NCBI GenBank assembly: GCA_002308475.1
Contig: DBVL01000080.1
Location: 1 to 9,507, forward strand
Reading direction: 5' to 3'
DNA: 9,507 bases
Source: Spirochaetales bacterium UBA1265
GTDB lineage: Bacteria > Spirochaetota > Spirochaetia > Sphaerochaetales > Sphaerochaetaceae
Within the stretch, counting starts at the first letter, position 1. Every line of letters starts with the position of its first letter. The notes under the pieces are model-generated. The model was not told the origin of the DNA and did not search any database. It was given only the letters and a program-made list of their open reading frames with translations. Positions 1 through 8,300 of the stretch are shown one piece after another. The position numbers and the translations under genes are program-made.

Positions 1-455
1 ACCTTGACGATCTCCACCGTCTGCTTCTGAGAAACGGACATGTCGTAGATCTTTTTCTTCGGATCTACCTGGAAACCGTACTTGCCGCAGATTTCGCTGA
101 CCTTGTCGTTGACAGCTCCGATATCCATCTTCTCATCAAGTCCGAGGACAATATTCTGAGCCGCAGTGAATACATCTACCAGATGATAGTGCTGATGGAT
201 CATTCCTATCCCGTATTTGTATGCATCATGCGGGGAACGGATGAATATTTCCTCTCCCTCAGCATAGATACTACCCGAGTCTGGCTGATAAATACCAGAG
301 AGCATATTCATCAGAGTTGTTTTTCCGGAACCGTTCTCTCCCAAAAGACAAAGAATCTCTCCACGGTTAATCTGCAGATTGATTCCGTCATTTGCTACAA
401 CCGGACCGAAAGTCTTTCTGATGTTTTTCAGTTCTATTGCGCATTTCTGCAACAT
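1..455 (-). CDS. Nucleoside/simple-sugar ABC transporter, ATP-binding subunit (N-terminal part)
   Basis: Cytoplasmic ATPase that would power import of a purine nucleoside or simple sugar. Only the first 151 residues are present; the gene runs off the left edge. The translation shows a Walker A motif, GENGSGKTT (residues 39-47), a Q-loop in GMIHQHYHLV (Q88), and an ABC signature, MSVSQKQTVEI (residues 139-149). The GM-[VI]-HQH-x-x-LV pattern is typical of the YufO/COG3845 nucleoside-type ATPases, which usually carry two fused nucleotide-binding domains of about 500 residues in total. Only the front of the first domain is seen here, and Walker B lies outside. A Ser in the signature is also known in sugar ATPases such as MglA, so it is not a defect. 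The start is the ATG at 453-455, preceded by GGGAG four bases upstream. Permease and BMP-type binding-protein genes are expected further left. The substrate is not determinable from this fragment. Confidence 0.9.
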   Translation of the reverse strand, partial: MLQKCAIELKNIRKTFGPVVANDGINLQINRGEILCLLGENGSGKTTLMNMLSGIYQPDSGSIYAEGEEIFIRSPHDAYKYGIGMIHQHYHLVDVFTAAQNIVLGLDEKMDIGAVNDKVSEICGKYGFQVDPKKKIYDMSVSQKQTVEIVK

Positions 456-506
456 TTTACTCCCTCTCCCATGTCTTACAACAAAGGAAAAATAATGGTT
501 TGAATA

Positions 507-536
507 ATTGTAACACGCCGCATTTTTTCAATGCAA
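507..536 (-). promoter_or_regulatory. Extended -10 promoter of the ABC ATPase gene
   Basis: Read on the minus strand there is an extended -10 element TGTTACAAT: the -10 hexamer TACAAT is at 507-512 and the TGn at 513-515. A weak -35, TTGCAT (531-536), lies 18 nt upstream. The predicted RNA start would be near position 500, giving a leader of about 45 nt before the strong GGGAG ribosome site. The -35 lies inside the T tract of the hppA terminator, so the two signals abut. This is a motif match only. Confidence 0.5.
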
Positions 537-587
537 TAAAAATAAAAGCTGCAACATCTGTCGGCAAACCCGATTTATGTTGCAGCT
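531..587 (-). terminator. Rho-independent terminator of the tmk-flavodiiron-hppA operon
   Basis: A perfect 11-bp inverted repeat, AGCTGCAACAT at 547-557 paired with ATGTTGCAGCT at 577-587, encloses a second small stem (TCGG 561-564 with CCGA 570-573, loop CAAAC). In the minus-strand transcript the hairpin is followed at once by a T-rich run (TTTTATTTTTATT, about 534-546). It starts 27 nt after the hppA stop codon. The plus-strand side has no T tract, so it acts on the leftward operon only. Confidence 0.88.
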
Positions 588-614
588 ATCAATCTCTATT
601 TGAAAAACAGTAGC

Positions 615-2723
615 TTATTTAATCAGTGTGATTGTTGAGAAGAGGGAAGCAAGAGTGTTTGCAACCGTAGACATACTCTTGATAAAGATATCCAGAGCAA
701 CACCGACTACATCTTTACGTGTATCTCCAATTGTGTCTCCGGTAACAGCTGCTTTATGGGCAGGAGTTCCTTTACCATGACCCTCGAGCATACCCTGCTC
801 AATATACTTCTTGGCATTGTCAAAAGCTCCGCCGGAATTACCCATGAAGATAGCTCTTGGGATGGCAACAATAGTGGCACCCACAAGAAGACCTCCAACA
901 AATTCAACTCCGAAGAGGAAGCCACCGATTACAGGAATGACGAGAGCCAGAACTGAAGGAAAGAGCATCTTTCTGAGAGCTTCCTCAGTGGCTGTTCTGA
1001 TCATAGCGTTGTAGTCAGGCTTGACTTTTCCTTCAAGGACACCTGGGATTGAAAGGAGATTATCACCGTAATCAGCCATCTTTTTGGCTGAATCTATTGT
1101 GTTGTCAGTAAGAATAGCTGAGAAATACTCAACCAGAGCACCTCCAAGAATACCACCTGCAACAACCACAAAGCTTGCAAAGTTAAGAACAGGCTCAGCA
1201 GCAGAGTAGTTTCCTATGTAGGCAATAATCAGAGAAACAGTAGCAAATGCGGCTGAGCCGATTGCAAAACCCTTACCTATGGCAGCTGTTGTGTTTCCTA
1301 CAGCATCAAGCTTGTCTGTTATGACTCTGACCTTTGCATCAAGGTGACAGGCTTCAGCAAGACCGCCAGCATTATCAGCAATAGGTCCAAATGCATCAAT
1401 TGAAACTGTAGTTGCAACAAATGAAAGCATACCAAGAGATGAGATGGCTATTCCGTAGGTTCCACAGATCTTACCCGAGATGAACAGGGAAAGAGAAATG
1501 AAGAGAACAGGAAGAAGAACTGATCTTGATCCAATGGCATCACCCTTTGTTACAACAAAGGCTTCTCCTTCTGTAGCAATTGATGCAAGTTCTCTTGTGC
1601 ACTTGAAGTCAGTACTGGTGTAGTATTCAGTAATCATACCAATTGCAACTCCACTAAGGATTCCGAGGATGGCTGAGAGCCATGGTGAAAGATAACCAGC
1701 CCTGAAGAAATGTGGAAGCTCAGCACCCTTGAAGATGGAGCAGGAGAAGAAAGCCAGAACTGTTGTCAGGATTGCAGAAGTGTAGGTGGCAAGATCAAGC
1801 TCCTTGGCAGGGTTGTCTCCCATTTTTCTGATCTGAGCCATAAACAGACCAATAATACAGCTAATAAGGCCGCCACAAGCAAGCATGATCGGGAAGATTC
1901 TTGCTTCCTGGAATACTGAGGCATTTATATCTCCCTTAGAGAACAGTGTATTTGCAATCAAAATGCCGGCAGCCATGGTTGCTACAAACGATTCGAGAAG
2001 GTCAGAGCAGTTACCTGCAATATCATTAACGTTGTCTCCAATGAAATCAGCTATGACATTTGGAACACGGCTGTCATCTTCAGGAAGGTCATGTCTGAGC
2101 TTTGCGAGAATATCAGATGAGATGTCTGCAGCCTTTGTATAGTTTCCACCGGCAACACGATTGAACATGGCTACAAGAGAACACCCCAGAGAATAGGTTG
2201 TGATTCTCATGGTAGTAGGATTGCACTTCATTGAGAGAAGGAAACCTGAACTCATCTCTTTGCTGTCAAAACCCCAGAGGACATATATGATCAGAAGACC
2301 AAGCATACCGAAAGCCTGAACGCTCAGACCTGATATGGATCCGCCGCAGAGTGCAGTCTTTACAGTCTCACCAATAGAGAGTGTTTCTCTGGCCTTATTT
2401 GATGTTCTGACGTTTGCATATGTGGCAGATCTCATGCCTAAGATACATGCCATGGAGCTCATAAAAGCTCCAATAATCAGTGTTATGCCCGAAGTCTTTT
2501 CAATAAACAGAGTAAACAGGACAGCCACAGTTGCTACTACCGGTACAATTGTTTTGTATTCGGTAATCATGAATGACGATGCTCCGCTTCTGATAATTGC
2601 TGCCATCTCAATCATGTCTTCTGTACCTTCAGGAAGCTTCTTGATCTTTCTGAAGTTGAAGTAAACATAACAGAGAGCAACAATTATGGCACAGAATACA
2701 ACATACCAAATATAATTGCTCAT
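615..2723 (-). CDS. hppA: Membrane-bound ion-translocating pyrophosphatase (K+-dependent type)
   Basis: Integral membrane pump that hydrolyses cytoplasmic PPi and moves H+ and/or Na+ outward. At 702 residues and with about 16 hydrophobic segments it has the usual family length. Catalytic elements are present: TKAAD (196-200) with K197, D200, D204 and K208; PEDD (214-217); GDNVND (229-234); SDLLES (240-245); ADNAGG (449-454); DAVGNTTAA (473-481); DNAKK (635-639); and GDTIGDTRKD (662-671). Alanine 480, in GNTTAA, is the position where K+-independent enzymes have lysine, so a K+ requirement is predicted. The ion transported cannot be read from these motifs. Odd point: the usual GADLVGKxE is SSDILAKLR here, with Arg210 replacing the conserved acidic residue. 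ATG start at 2721-2723 with AAGGAGT (2731-2737) seven bases upstream. It is the last gene of the operon, 27 nt after the flavodiiron gene. Confidence 0.97.
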   Translation of the reverse strand: MSNYIWYVVFCAIIVALCYVYFNFRKIKKLPEGTEDMIEMAAIIRSGASSFMITEYKTIVPVVATVAVLFTLFIEKTSGITLIIGAFMSSMACILGMRSATYANVRTSNKARETLSIGETVKTALCGGSISGLSVQAFGMLGLLIIYVLWGFDSKEMSSGFLLSMKCNPTTMRITTYSLGCSLVAMFNRVAGGNYTKAADISSDILAKLRHDLPEDDSRVPNVIADFIGDNVNDIAGNCSDLLESFVATMAAGILIANTLFSKGDINASVFQEARIFPIMLACGGLISCIIGLFMAQIRKMGDNPAKELDLATYTSAILTTVLAFFSCSIFKGAELPHFFRAGYLSPWLSAILGILSGVAIGMITEYYTSTDFKCTRELASIATEGEAFVVTKGDAIGSRSVLLPVLFISLSLFISGKICGTYGIAISSLGMLSFVATTVSIDAFGPIADNAGGLAEACHLDAKVRVITDKLDAVGNTTAAIGKGFAIGSAAFATVSLIIAYIGNYSAAEPVLNFASFVVVAGGILGGALVEYFSAILTDNTIDSAKKMADYGDNLLSIPGVLEGKVKPDYNAMIRTATEEALRKMLFPSVLALVIPVIGGFLFGVEFVGGLLVGATIVAIPRAIFMGNSGGAFDNAKKYIEQGMLEGHGKGTPAHKAAVTGDTIGDTRKDVVGVALDIFIKSMSTVANTLASLFSTITLIK

Positions 2724-2750
2724 TAATGCAACTCCTTTTCTATTAATGAA

Positions 2751-4598
2751 TTACAGTTTTTTCATGGCATCTTTGCCGTGCTTGCAAAGAGGACATTCAA
2801 AATCATCTGGCAGTTCTTCTCCCTCATATACATAGCCACAGATCTGGCAAACCCAACCAGTTTTCTTCTCAGTTGTTATGGGCTGGGGCTTGATATGGCT
2901 GAGGTAGTAAGAGTATGTACAGGGCTTTTCTTCTGAAAGCCTGACTGCCTCAGTTATCTCTGCTATATAGAGGTAGTGGGAGCCAAGATCAACAGTCTGT
3001 TTCACACAGGCGCTGAGCATTGAGCAGGCTTCAGCGAGATAAAGCAGACCGTTTGAGGATCTCTGAACCTTGTCAAAGCCATCGAACTTATCCGTATCTT
3101 TACCTGAAGCAAAACCAAAACGCTTGAAAACTGAAAAATCAGTCTTTTCAGTAAGAATACTTACATTGAACTTTCCTGTTTTCTGAATGGCTTCATTTGA
3201 GAAATTCTTCTTGTTTACTGCAATAGTCACTGTCAGCGGTTTTTCAGCAACCTGATTGATGGTATTGATTATGCAACCATTGTCTTTGCCGTTGTTTGTA
3301 GTAAGAACAAAAAGACCATAGCTGATATTGAAAAGAGCTGATGTATCAATTCCCTTATTCACTTCTGTTTCCGGCACTGACTGACTGGACTGTGTGCACT
3401 CAAAGTCTTCAGCTATGGCTGAAGCTATCTCATCCAGCTGAGCAAGGTTCTCTTCCTTGACTGAGGACTTGAGAGAAGCCTTGGCTTCAATAATCCTGGT
3501 GCCTTTGAGAGTACTGAAAATCTCCTTCATCTTATTCCCGCTTGTAGCTGCCCATGAGCCGTTCTCAATAAAGGCAACGGTTCTGTTCTGGAGATTATGA
3601 GCCTGGATATCCAAAAGGGCTTCTTCCATATTGATGAAGATTCCGGCATTGTAAGTTGTTGAAGCAAATACAAGATGGCTGCATCTGAAGGCTTCTGAGA
3701 CAATCACTGAAGAATGTACGGTTGAGACATCATAAGTGACAATATTCTTTATTCCCTTTTCTGCAAGCTTGAATGCAAGAATGTTTGCTGCGTTTTCAGT
3801 GTCCCCGTATACGGAGGCGTATGCAATCATGACAGCTTTGTCTTCTGGGGTGTATGTGGCCCATTTTACATATTTATCCACTATGAACGGGATGTTTTTC
3901 CTCCAGATAGGTCCGTGGAGCGGGCAGATCATGGAAATGTCAAGGCCGGCAGCCTTATTGAGAAGGGCTGAAACCTGAGTCCCATATTTTCCAACAATAT
4001 TTGTGTAGTATCTTCTGGCATCATCAAGGAAGCGGTGCTCAAAATCACATTCATCAGCAAAGATGTTTCCTGAAAGAGCTCCGAAAGTGCCAAATGCATC
4101 TGCAGAGTAGAGGGTTGCTGTACTTATGTCATAGGTGACCATAACCTCTGGCCAGTGGACCATTGGAGCCATGACAAAGGTAAGTTCGTGCTTTCCTGTC
4201 TTAAGGACATCTCCTTCCTTAACAATATGGGTCATCTTATCAGGATCAAAACTGAAAAACTGTTTGACCATGGCAAGGGCCTTTGCATTTGTGACAATGG
4301 TCACATCCGGATATCTTAGAACAAGTTCTGCAAGGGTTGCGGCATGGTCGGGTTCCATGTGGTTAACTATCACATAATCAAGTTTTCTTCCGTTGAGAAC
4401 ATGCTCAATGTTCTCGAAAAAGACCTGGCTGACTGCTCTGTCAACAGTGTCAAGAAGAACTGTCATTTCGTCGAGAAGCACATATGAGTTATATGAAACT
4501 CCTCTAGGGATGGGGTAAACACTTTCAAACAGAGCTAAGCGTCTGTCACTAGCGCCTACATAGTACAAATCTTCAGAAATTTTCTGTGTGCAATGCAT
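2751..4598 (-). CDS. Four-domain flavodiiron protein (FprA core + flavin reductase + rubredoxin)
   Basis: Cytoplasmic oxygen and/or nitric oxide reductase (O2 to water, or NO to N2O), 615 residues. Domains in order: metallo-beta-lactamase-like diiron domain (about 1-250) with all six iron ligands, H80-x-E82-x-D84, H148, D167 and H228; flavodoxin domain binding FMN (about 254-400; phosphate loop near 261-269, ASVYGDTEN); flavin-reductase-like domain (about 417-570); and C-terminal rubredoxin (about 580-610) with C584-xx-C587-GY and C602-P-x-C605. The last two domains match the build of Moorella Hrb, the separate NADH-linked partner of FprA, so this reads as an FprA-Hrb fusion able to carry electrons from NAD(P)H to the diiron site. 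The electron route and the substrate preference are inferred. Start ATG at 4596-4598; its GAGGA site overlaps the tmk stop codon, 7 nt gap, so translational coupling is likely. hppA follows 27 nt downstream. Confidence 0.95.
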   Translation of the reverse strand: MHCTQKISEDLYYVGASDRRLALFESVYPIPRGVSYNSYVLLDEMTVLLDTVDRAVSQVFFENIEHVLNGRKLDYVIVNHMEPDHAATLAELVLRYPDVTIVTNAKALAMVKQFFSFDPDKMTHIVKEGDVLKTGKHELTFVMAPMVHWPEVMVTYDISTATLYSADAFGTFGALSGNIFADECDFEHRFLDDARRYYTNIVGKYGTQVSALLNKAAGLDISMICPLHGPIWRKNIPFIVDKYVKWATYTPEDKAVMIAYASVYGDTENAANILAFKLAEKGIKNIVTYDVSTVHSSVIVSEAFRCSHLVFASTTYNAGIFINMEEALLDIQAHNLQNRTVAFIENGSWAATSGNKMKEIFSTLKGTRIIEAKASLKSSVKEENLAQLDEIASAIAEDFECTQSSQSVPETEVNKGIDTSALFNISYGLFVLTTNNGKDNGCIINTINQVAEKPLTVTIAVNKKNFSNEAIQKTGKFNVSILTEKTDFSVFKRFGFASGKDTDKFDGFDKVQRSSNGLLYLAEACSMLSACVKQTVDLGSHYLYIAEITEAVRLSEEKPCTYSYYLSHIKPQPITTEKKTGWVCQICGYVYEGEELPDDFECPLCKHGKDAMKKL

Positions 4599-4602
4599 TT
4601 GT

Positions 4603-4607
4603 TCCTC
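4603..4607 (-). promoter_or_regulatory. Shine-Dalgarno of the flavodiiron gene overlapping the tmk stop
   Basis: On the minus strand GAGGA lies four bases before the flavodiiron ATG and shares two bases with the tmk TGA stop (4606-4608). A ribosome ending tmk would sit on the next start site, which suggests coupled translation and fixes the start at 4598. Confidence 0.7.
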
Positions 4608-5226
4608 ACATTATTTTATTTATCAGTTTAAATTTGATCTCTTCAAATATTTCTTCTCTAGTTAGAGCTCCATCTATTCTGAGGAGTGTACATCCCTCTG
4701 GAAGGGAAGAGAAGCACTTCTCGTATCCTTCCTTCACTTTAACCTGATACTCATACTTCTCATAAATCTCTTTTTCCTGTCCGCGAGAGTCTATACGTTT
4801 TATGCAGTCCTCAACCGGGGTGTCTATGTAGATAACGTATTCGGGATAGGGGAATGAGCTGTTCAGGAGCATGACAGAGTCAAAATCAAAACCTATGCTC
4901 TGGTAGGCCAGAGAGGAAAAGAAGTATCTGTCTGAAACTACAATCTTCCCTTCCTCAATGTTTTTTATTATTCCGTTTTGGGGATTGTAAAGATGATTGT
5001 CCCTGTCTGCAGAAAAGAGTCTGGCAACCGTTGATTGGGGAACGGAGAATTCTCCTGCAAGAACCCGTCTTATGATTCTACCTGTCTCAGAATCCGTAGG
5101 TTCAGCAGTTATCATGTAACTTTTGCCTGTTTCTGAAAGTCCTTTTTCTATGTTTTTCAGCTGAGTAGTTGTTCCTGCTCCGTCAAGACCTTCGAGGACC
5201 CAGAAATTTTTAAGAATCTTTGTCAC
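4606..5226 (-). CDS. tmk: Thymidylate kinase (dTMP kinase)
   Basis: Phosphorylates dTMP to dTDP with ATP, an essential cytosolic step of dTTP synthesis. The 206-residue length is normal for the family. Visible motifs: P-loop EGLDGAGTTTQ (12-22); AEPT (41-44), the nucleotide-contacting EP segment; LFSADRDNHL (70-79), matching the family's LLFxADRxxH; VVSDRYFFSS (96-105) with the conserved DRY; and a lid region around R144-R148. Odd point: the P-loop lysine of the family pattern GxxGxGK[ST] is Thr19 here (GAGTTTQ rather than GAGKTTQ), while everything else is intact. The start is GTG (5224-5226), chosen for the GGAGG at 5231-5235 and because it gives the usual short lead into the P-loop. First gene of the leftward operon, divergent from the TamB-like gene. 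Confidence 0.95.
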   Translation of the reverse strand: MTKILKNFWVLEGLDGAGTTTQLKNIEKGLSETGKSYMITAEPTDSETGRIIRRVLAGEFSVPQSTVARLFSADRDNHLYNPQNGIIKNIEEGKIVVSDRYFFSSLAYQSIGFDFDSVMLLNSSFPYPEYVIYIDTPVEDCIKRIDSRGQEKEIYEKYEYQVKVKEGYEKCFSSLPEGCTLLRIDGALTREEIFEEIKFKLINKIM

Positions 5227-5230
5227 GTTT

Positions 5231-5235
5231 CCTCC
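5231..5235 (-). promoter_or_regulatory. Shine-Dalgarno deciding the tmk GTG start
   Basis: GGAGG on the minus strand, four bases before the GTG at 5224-5226. There is no in-frame ATG between here and the P-loop at residue 12, so this site supports the GTG start. Confidence 0.75.
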
Positions 5236-5267
5236 GTTTTGCGGTTTTCATAATAATGAATAAAGGG

Positions 5268-5295
5268 AATTTAGTCGATTGTTTGTAGGAGCCAA
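5268..5295 (-). promoter_or_regulatory. Possible promoter of the tmk operon
   Basis: On the minus strand a TTGGCT -35 (5290-5295) is followed after 16 nt by TAAATT (5268-5273). It would start RNA near 5261, about 35 nt before the tmk GTG. Both hexamers are poor matches to consensus. The region is the only gap upstream of the operon, so a promoter must be here or run in from elsewhere, but this placement is tentative. It overlaps the divergent plus-strand promoter. Confidence 0.25.
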
Positions 5296-5308
5296 TATTT
5301 GGTAGAAT
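5279..5308 (+). promoter_or_regulatory. Extended -10 promoter of the TamB-like gene
   Basis: TTGTTT (5279-5284), an 18-nt spacer, then TAGAAT (5303-5308) preceded by TGG (5300-5302), which forms an extended -10 (TGnTAGAAT). RNA would start near 5315, leaving only about 16 nt before the ATG at 5331. A 10-bp AT palindrome, TTATTAATAA (5317-5326), fills most of that leader. Confidence 0.5.
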
Positions 5309-5330
5309 AAACAACGTTATTAATAATTAA

Positions 5331-8300
5331 ATGAAGACGCGAAGAACTTTTGCATCCATAATGATCACTGCCTCTTTGATTCTGGCCATTTTCATATGTG
5401 CCTTTATCTTTTCAAGCAGAACACTTGTTCAAGATGCAATTGTCTCTACTATAGAGAGTTATGCTCTCTCCGAGTATGATGTCAAGATTAGCTTTGATAG
5501 CATGGACAGAGGTTTCTTCTACAGAATTCACCTAAATCATCTTTCTGCCACATATAAAGACAAGCAGTTTTTATACTCAGATGCTGCGCAGATCTCTGTT
5601 GGTATTATAGATGTTTTGAGAATCTACAGTGGAAAACTGACAAACTCAGAAGTGGAGATAAGCTTTACTGGCCTGGTTTTGAATCTGGATGAGAATCTGA
5701 AACCGCTTCTTGAATCAGAATCTGACGGTTCCACTTCTGATAGTTCCGTCTCCGAGTCTGCTTCTCGCTCTTCAAAGCTTCCTTCCTTTAGGCTTAATGT
5801 TCTTGATGGCAGTTTGTATCTTGATTACAACGGCTATTCTGCTTCTGTCCCTTCCTTTGAAGGCTACCTGCAGTTGGGACGCTCTTTTGAGTACAAGGCA
5901 GTAAACTTCTCTTCAGAAGAGGTTTCCGCAACTGTTCCCGGAGCAGAAGAAAACAACATTCTTTCTCTATCTGGTTTCAGGCTTGCAGGAACAAGTGAGC
6001 ATACCGGTATATATGCAGAGAGCTTCTCCTCTTCATTGTACGGGTCTTGTGAAAGACTGGCTCTGACTGCGGATCCCACTGAAAACCGTGAGATTCTTAA
6101 TCTTGTTGTAAATGCCAACAGTGTCAAAACCGGAGTCTACGGCTATGATTCTTCTTTTTCCAGGTTTTCCGCAACTATTAGCATTGACATAAATGACATT
6201 AGTGGGGATGCAACGGCTTATTTTTCTGGAGCAAGTATAAGTAAAGATAGTCTTCATTTCTCGTCTAAGAGCGGGAGCATATCTGTTTCAGGATACGGAT
6301 CAGATGAAATCAAACTGGATTCAAATTTTACTGATTTTGTTTTTGATAATGGAGAGTTCACAGTGTCCTCTCCATCATTCACTTTGGCAAGTGATTATCT
6401 TGAAGAAAACATACATTTCAATCTTTCATCTGAAGGAATCTCCGTCGGCTTCTCCAACGAGGTGAGAACTGTTTCATCTCTGACTCTTTCAAATCTGTTT
6501 GCAGCTGTTTCATTTACTGAAAATGGTTTAGTTTCTGTAAACGCTGAAAGCATGGTTTCTGGGGTGAGCAGTGACAAGGATATGGGAAACTTTTCCGGCA
6601 TAGTCAGTGGAAACATCAATCTTGATTACAATGGCATAATGGATTTGATGGAGAAGGAGCATGTTGGAATTGAGGATTATCTGAAGAAAATCAATGCCTC
6701 AAATATAAGGGTAAGGGATTTCAAGTCTGCTTCAATAGTGGATAGTACTGATGCTCTGATAAATCTTACTGATGAGAATGTTTTTGAGATTTCTTTCTCC
6801 GTAAAGGATTCCTTAAAGGCAGAGATTGAGCTGAATGTCATAGAGAGAAAAACGCAGATCAGAATGGATTTCTCAGAATTCTTACCTGCACACTACAGCT
6901 CTCTTATGGAGAGATTTGCCCCGTCAGTTAAGAATTATATAGGTCAGGAAACAAGCATAGATGGGTCTCTTTTCACAAGTCTTGAATCAGCAGATGCTTC
7001 AAACCCGGTTATTCCAACAGGAAGAGTTTCCATTAATCTGGGAGCTAGACATGCAAAATTCGGTTCAAGAGACGTAAACTTTGCAGTCTCTGTTGAGGCT
7101 GACAATGACGGAGAGAATATAAATGTCTCGTCCCTTGCTGTTACTGCCTTTGGAATGAGGCTTTCGTTTTCCGGCTCAATTGATTCAACAAATTATTATC
7201 CACAGGGGAGTCTTATTCTTCAGGATACCGGAGATGGACAGATTATTGGTGGTTTTGAGTTTGAGAGAGTTCAGGATAAATCCTCCTATAACTACAAAGC
7301 TTACTTCAGCAGGTTTGATGAACTGCAACTTATAGGTTCAGCTGTCAAATCAGCTGAAACAGGCCTCATAGATGCTGATGGTATTCTTACTACACTTCAT
7401 GAAACCATGCATTTGGATATAAGCATAAATCCTGAAGATTTCTCGCTTAAAATAAACGGGGAATACATGGATTTATTCCTTGGTTATGACGGGGGATCAG
7501 AGATAAATATTAACGGAGCATTCAGGGGTCTGAGAATCTTTTTGTCAGATACACGTCATGTTTCCGTCACAGCAGCTCTCAGCGGTAGTCTGGACTTTGT
7601 TACAAGAGGTTTTGAAATCAGTACCTCAGATGTCTATGTTGAGGTTTCAGATATTCTTAACATTGGTTTTAACATGGTCCTTTCGGATAAATCATTCAAC
7701 CTGACGGATTTGAGAGTGGGGCGTCGTAATCTGGTGTTTGATTTTTCCGGAGCAGTTGATATCTCGTTTGAGAATATAGCGGACTTCCTGGATTTTGATA
7801 CATCTTCTCTGACAGGCATTGTGAATCTGTACATTCCTGAGACGGACAACAGGATAATCTGTTCAATGACCAACAACCGTTACTATGCGGAAGTAAAGCT
7901 TTCGTTGTCCGAAAACACAGACCTGTCCATTAAGTTACTTGGTTCCAGAGGCTCCGGTTTCTACGCAAATGCATCATTTGGAGATATGGCGTTTGAGGCT
8001 AGACTTAAGGATAAGATTCTTCGGCTCTATAACATGGCCGGAAGCATAGGGTCTTTCACCGTCAAAGCCTTTGATATGGTGATGGACTTTACTGACAGAT
8101 CCATATCCGGATACACAACCATAGAAAATATCAAGAACAATGTTGAGGGTAAAATCCACCAGGGTGCAACCATAGATGTAGAAGCAAGGGTTGACTCTCT
8201 GGTAATTGGAGCTTTGTCCTTTGCAGGTTTTGATGTTGAAGCGGACTTCAAGCTCGGAATAAGAGATGCATACCTCGGAGACGGCTTTGTTGTTCCTGAT

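Noticed and set aside
140..149. Atypical ABC signature (SVSQ instead of SGGQ) as a sign of a dead ATPase.
   Set aside because: The same Ser occurs in working sugar ATPases such as MglA, and the Walker A motif is intact.
183..503. Plus-strand open frame of 106 codons at the left edge.
   Set aside because: It lies antisense to the ABC ATPase, whose Walker A, Q-loop and signature motifs are clear. The translated product has no recognisable domain.
1710..2664. Plus-strand frames inside hppA that could suggest an overlapping gene.
   Set aside because: They follow the coding bias of the pyrophosphatase on the other strand and have no ribosome sites or recognisable domains.
5710..5904. Plus-strand frame of 64 codons with a hydrophobic run.
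   Set aside because: It is an out-of-frame reading of the TamB-like gene, and its apparent membrane segment comes from the Ser/Leu-rich codons of the linker region.
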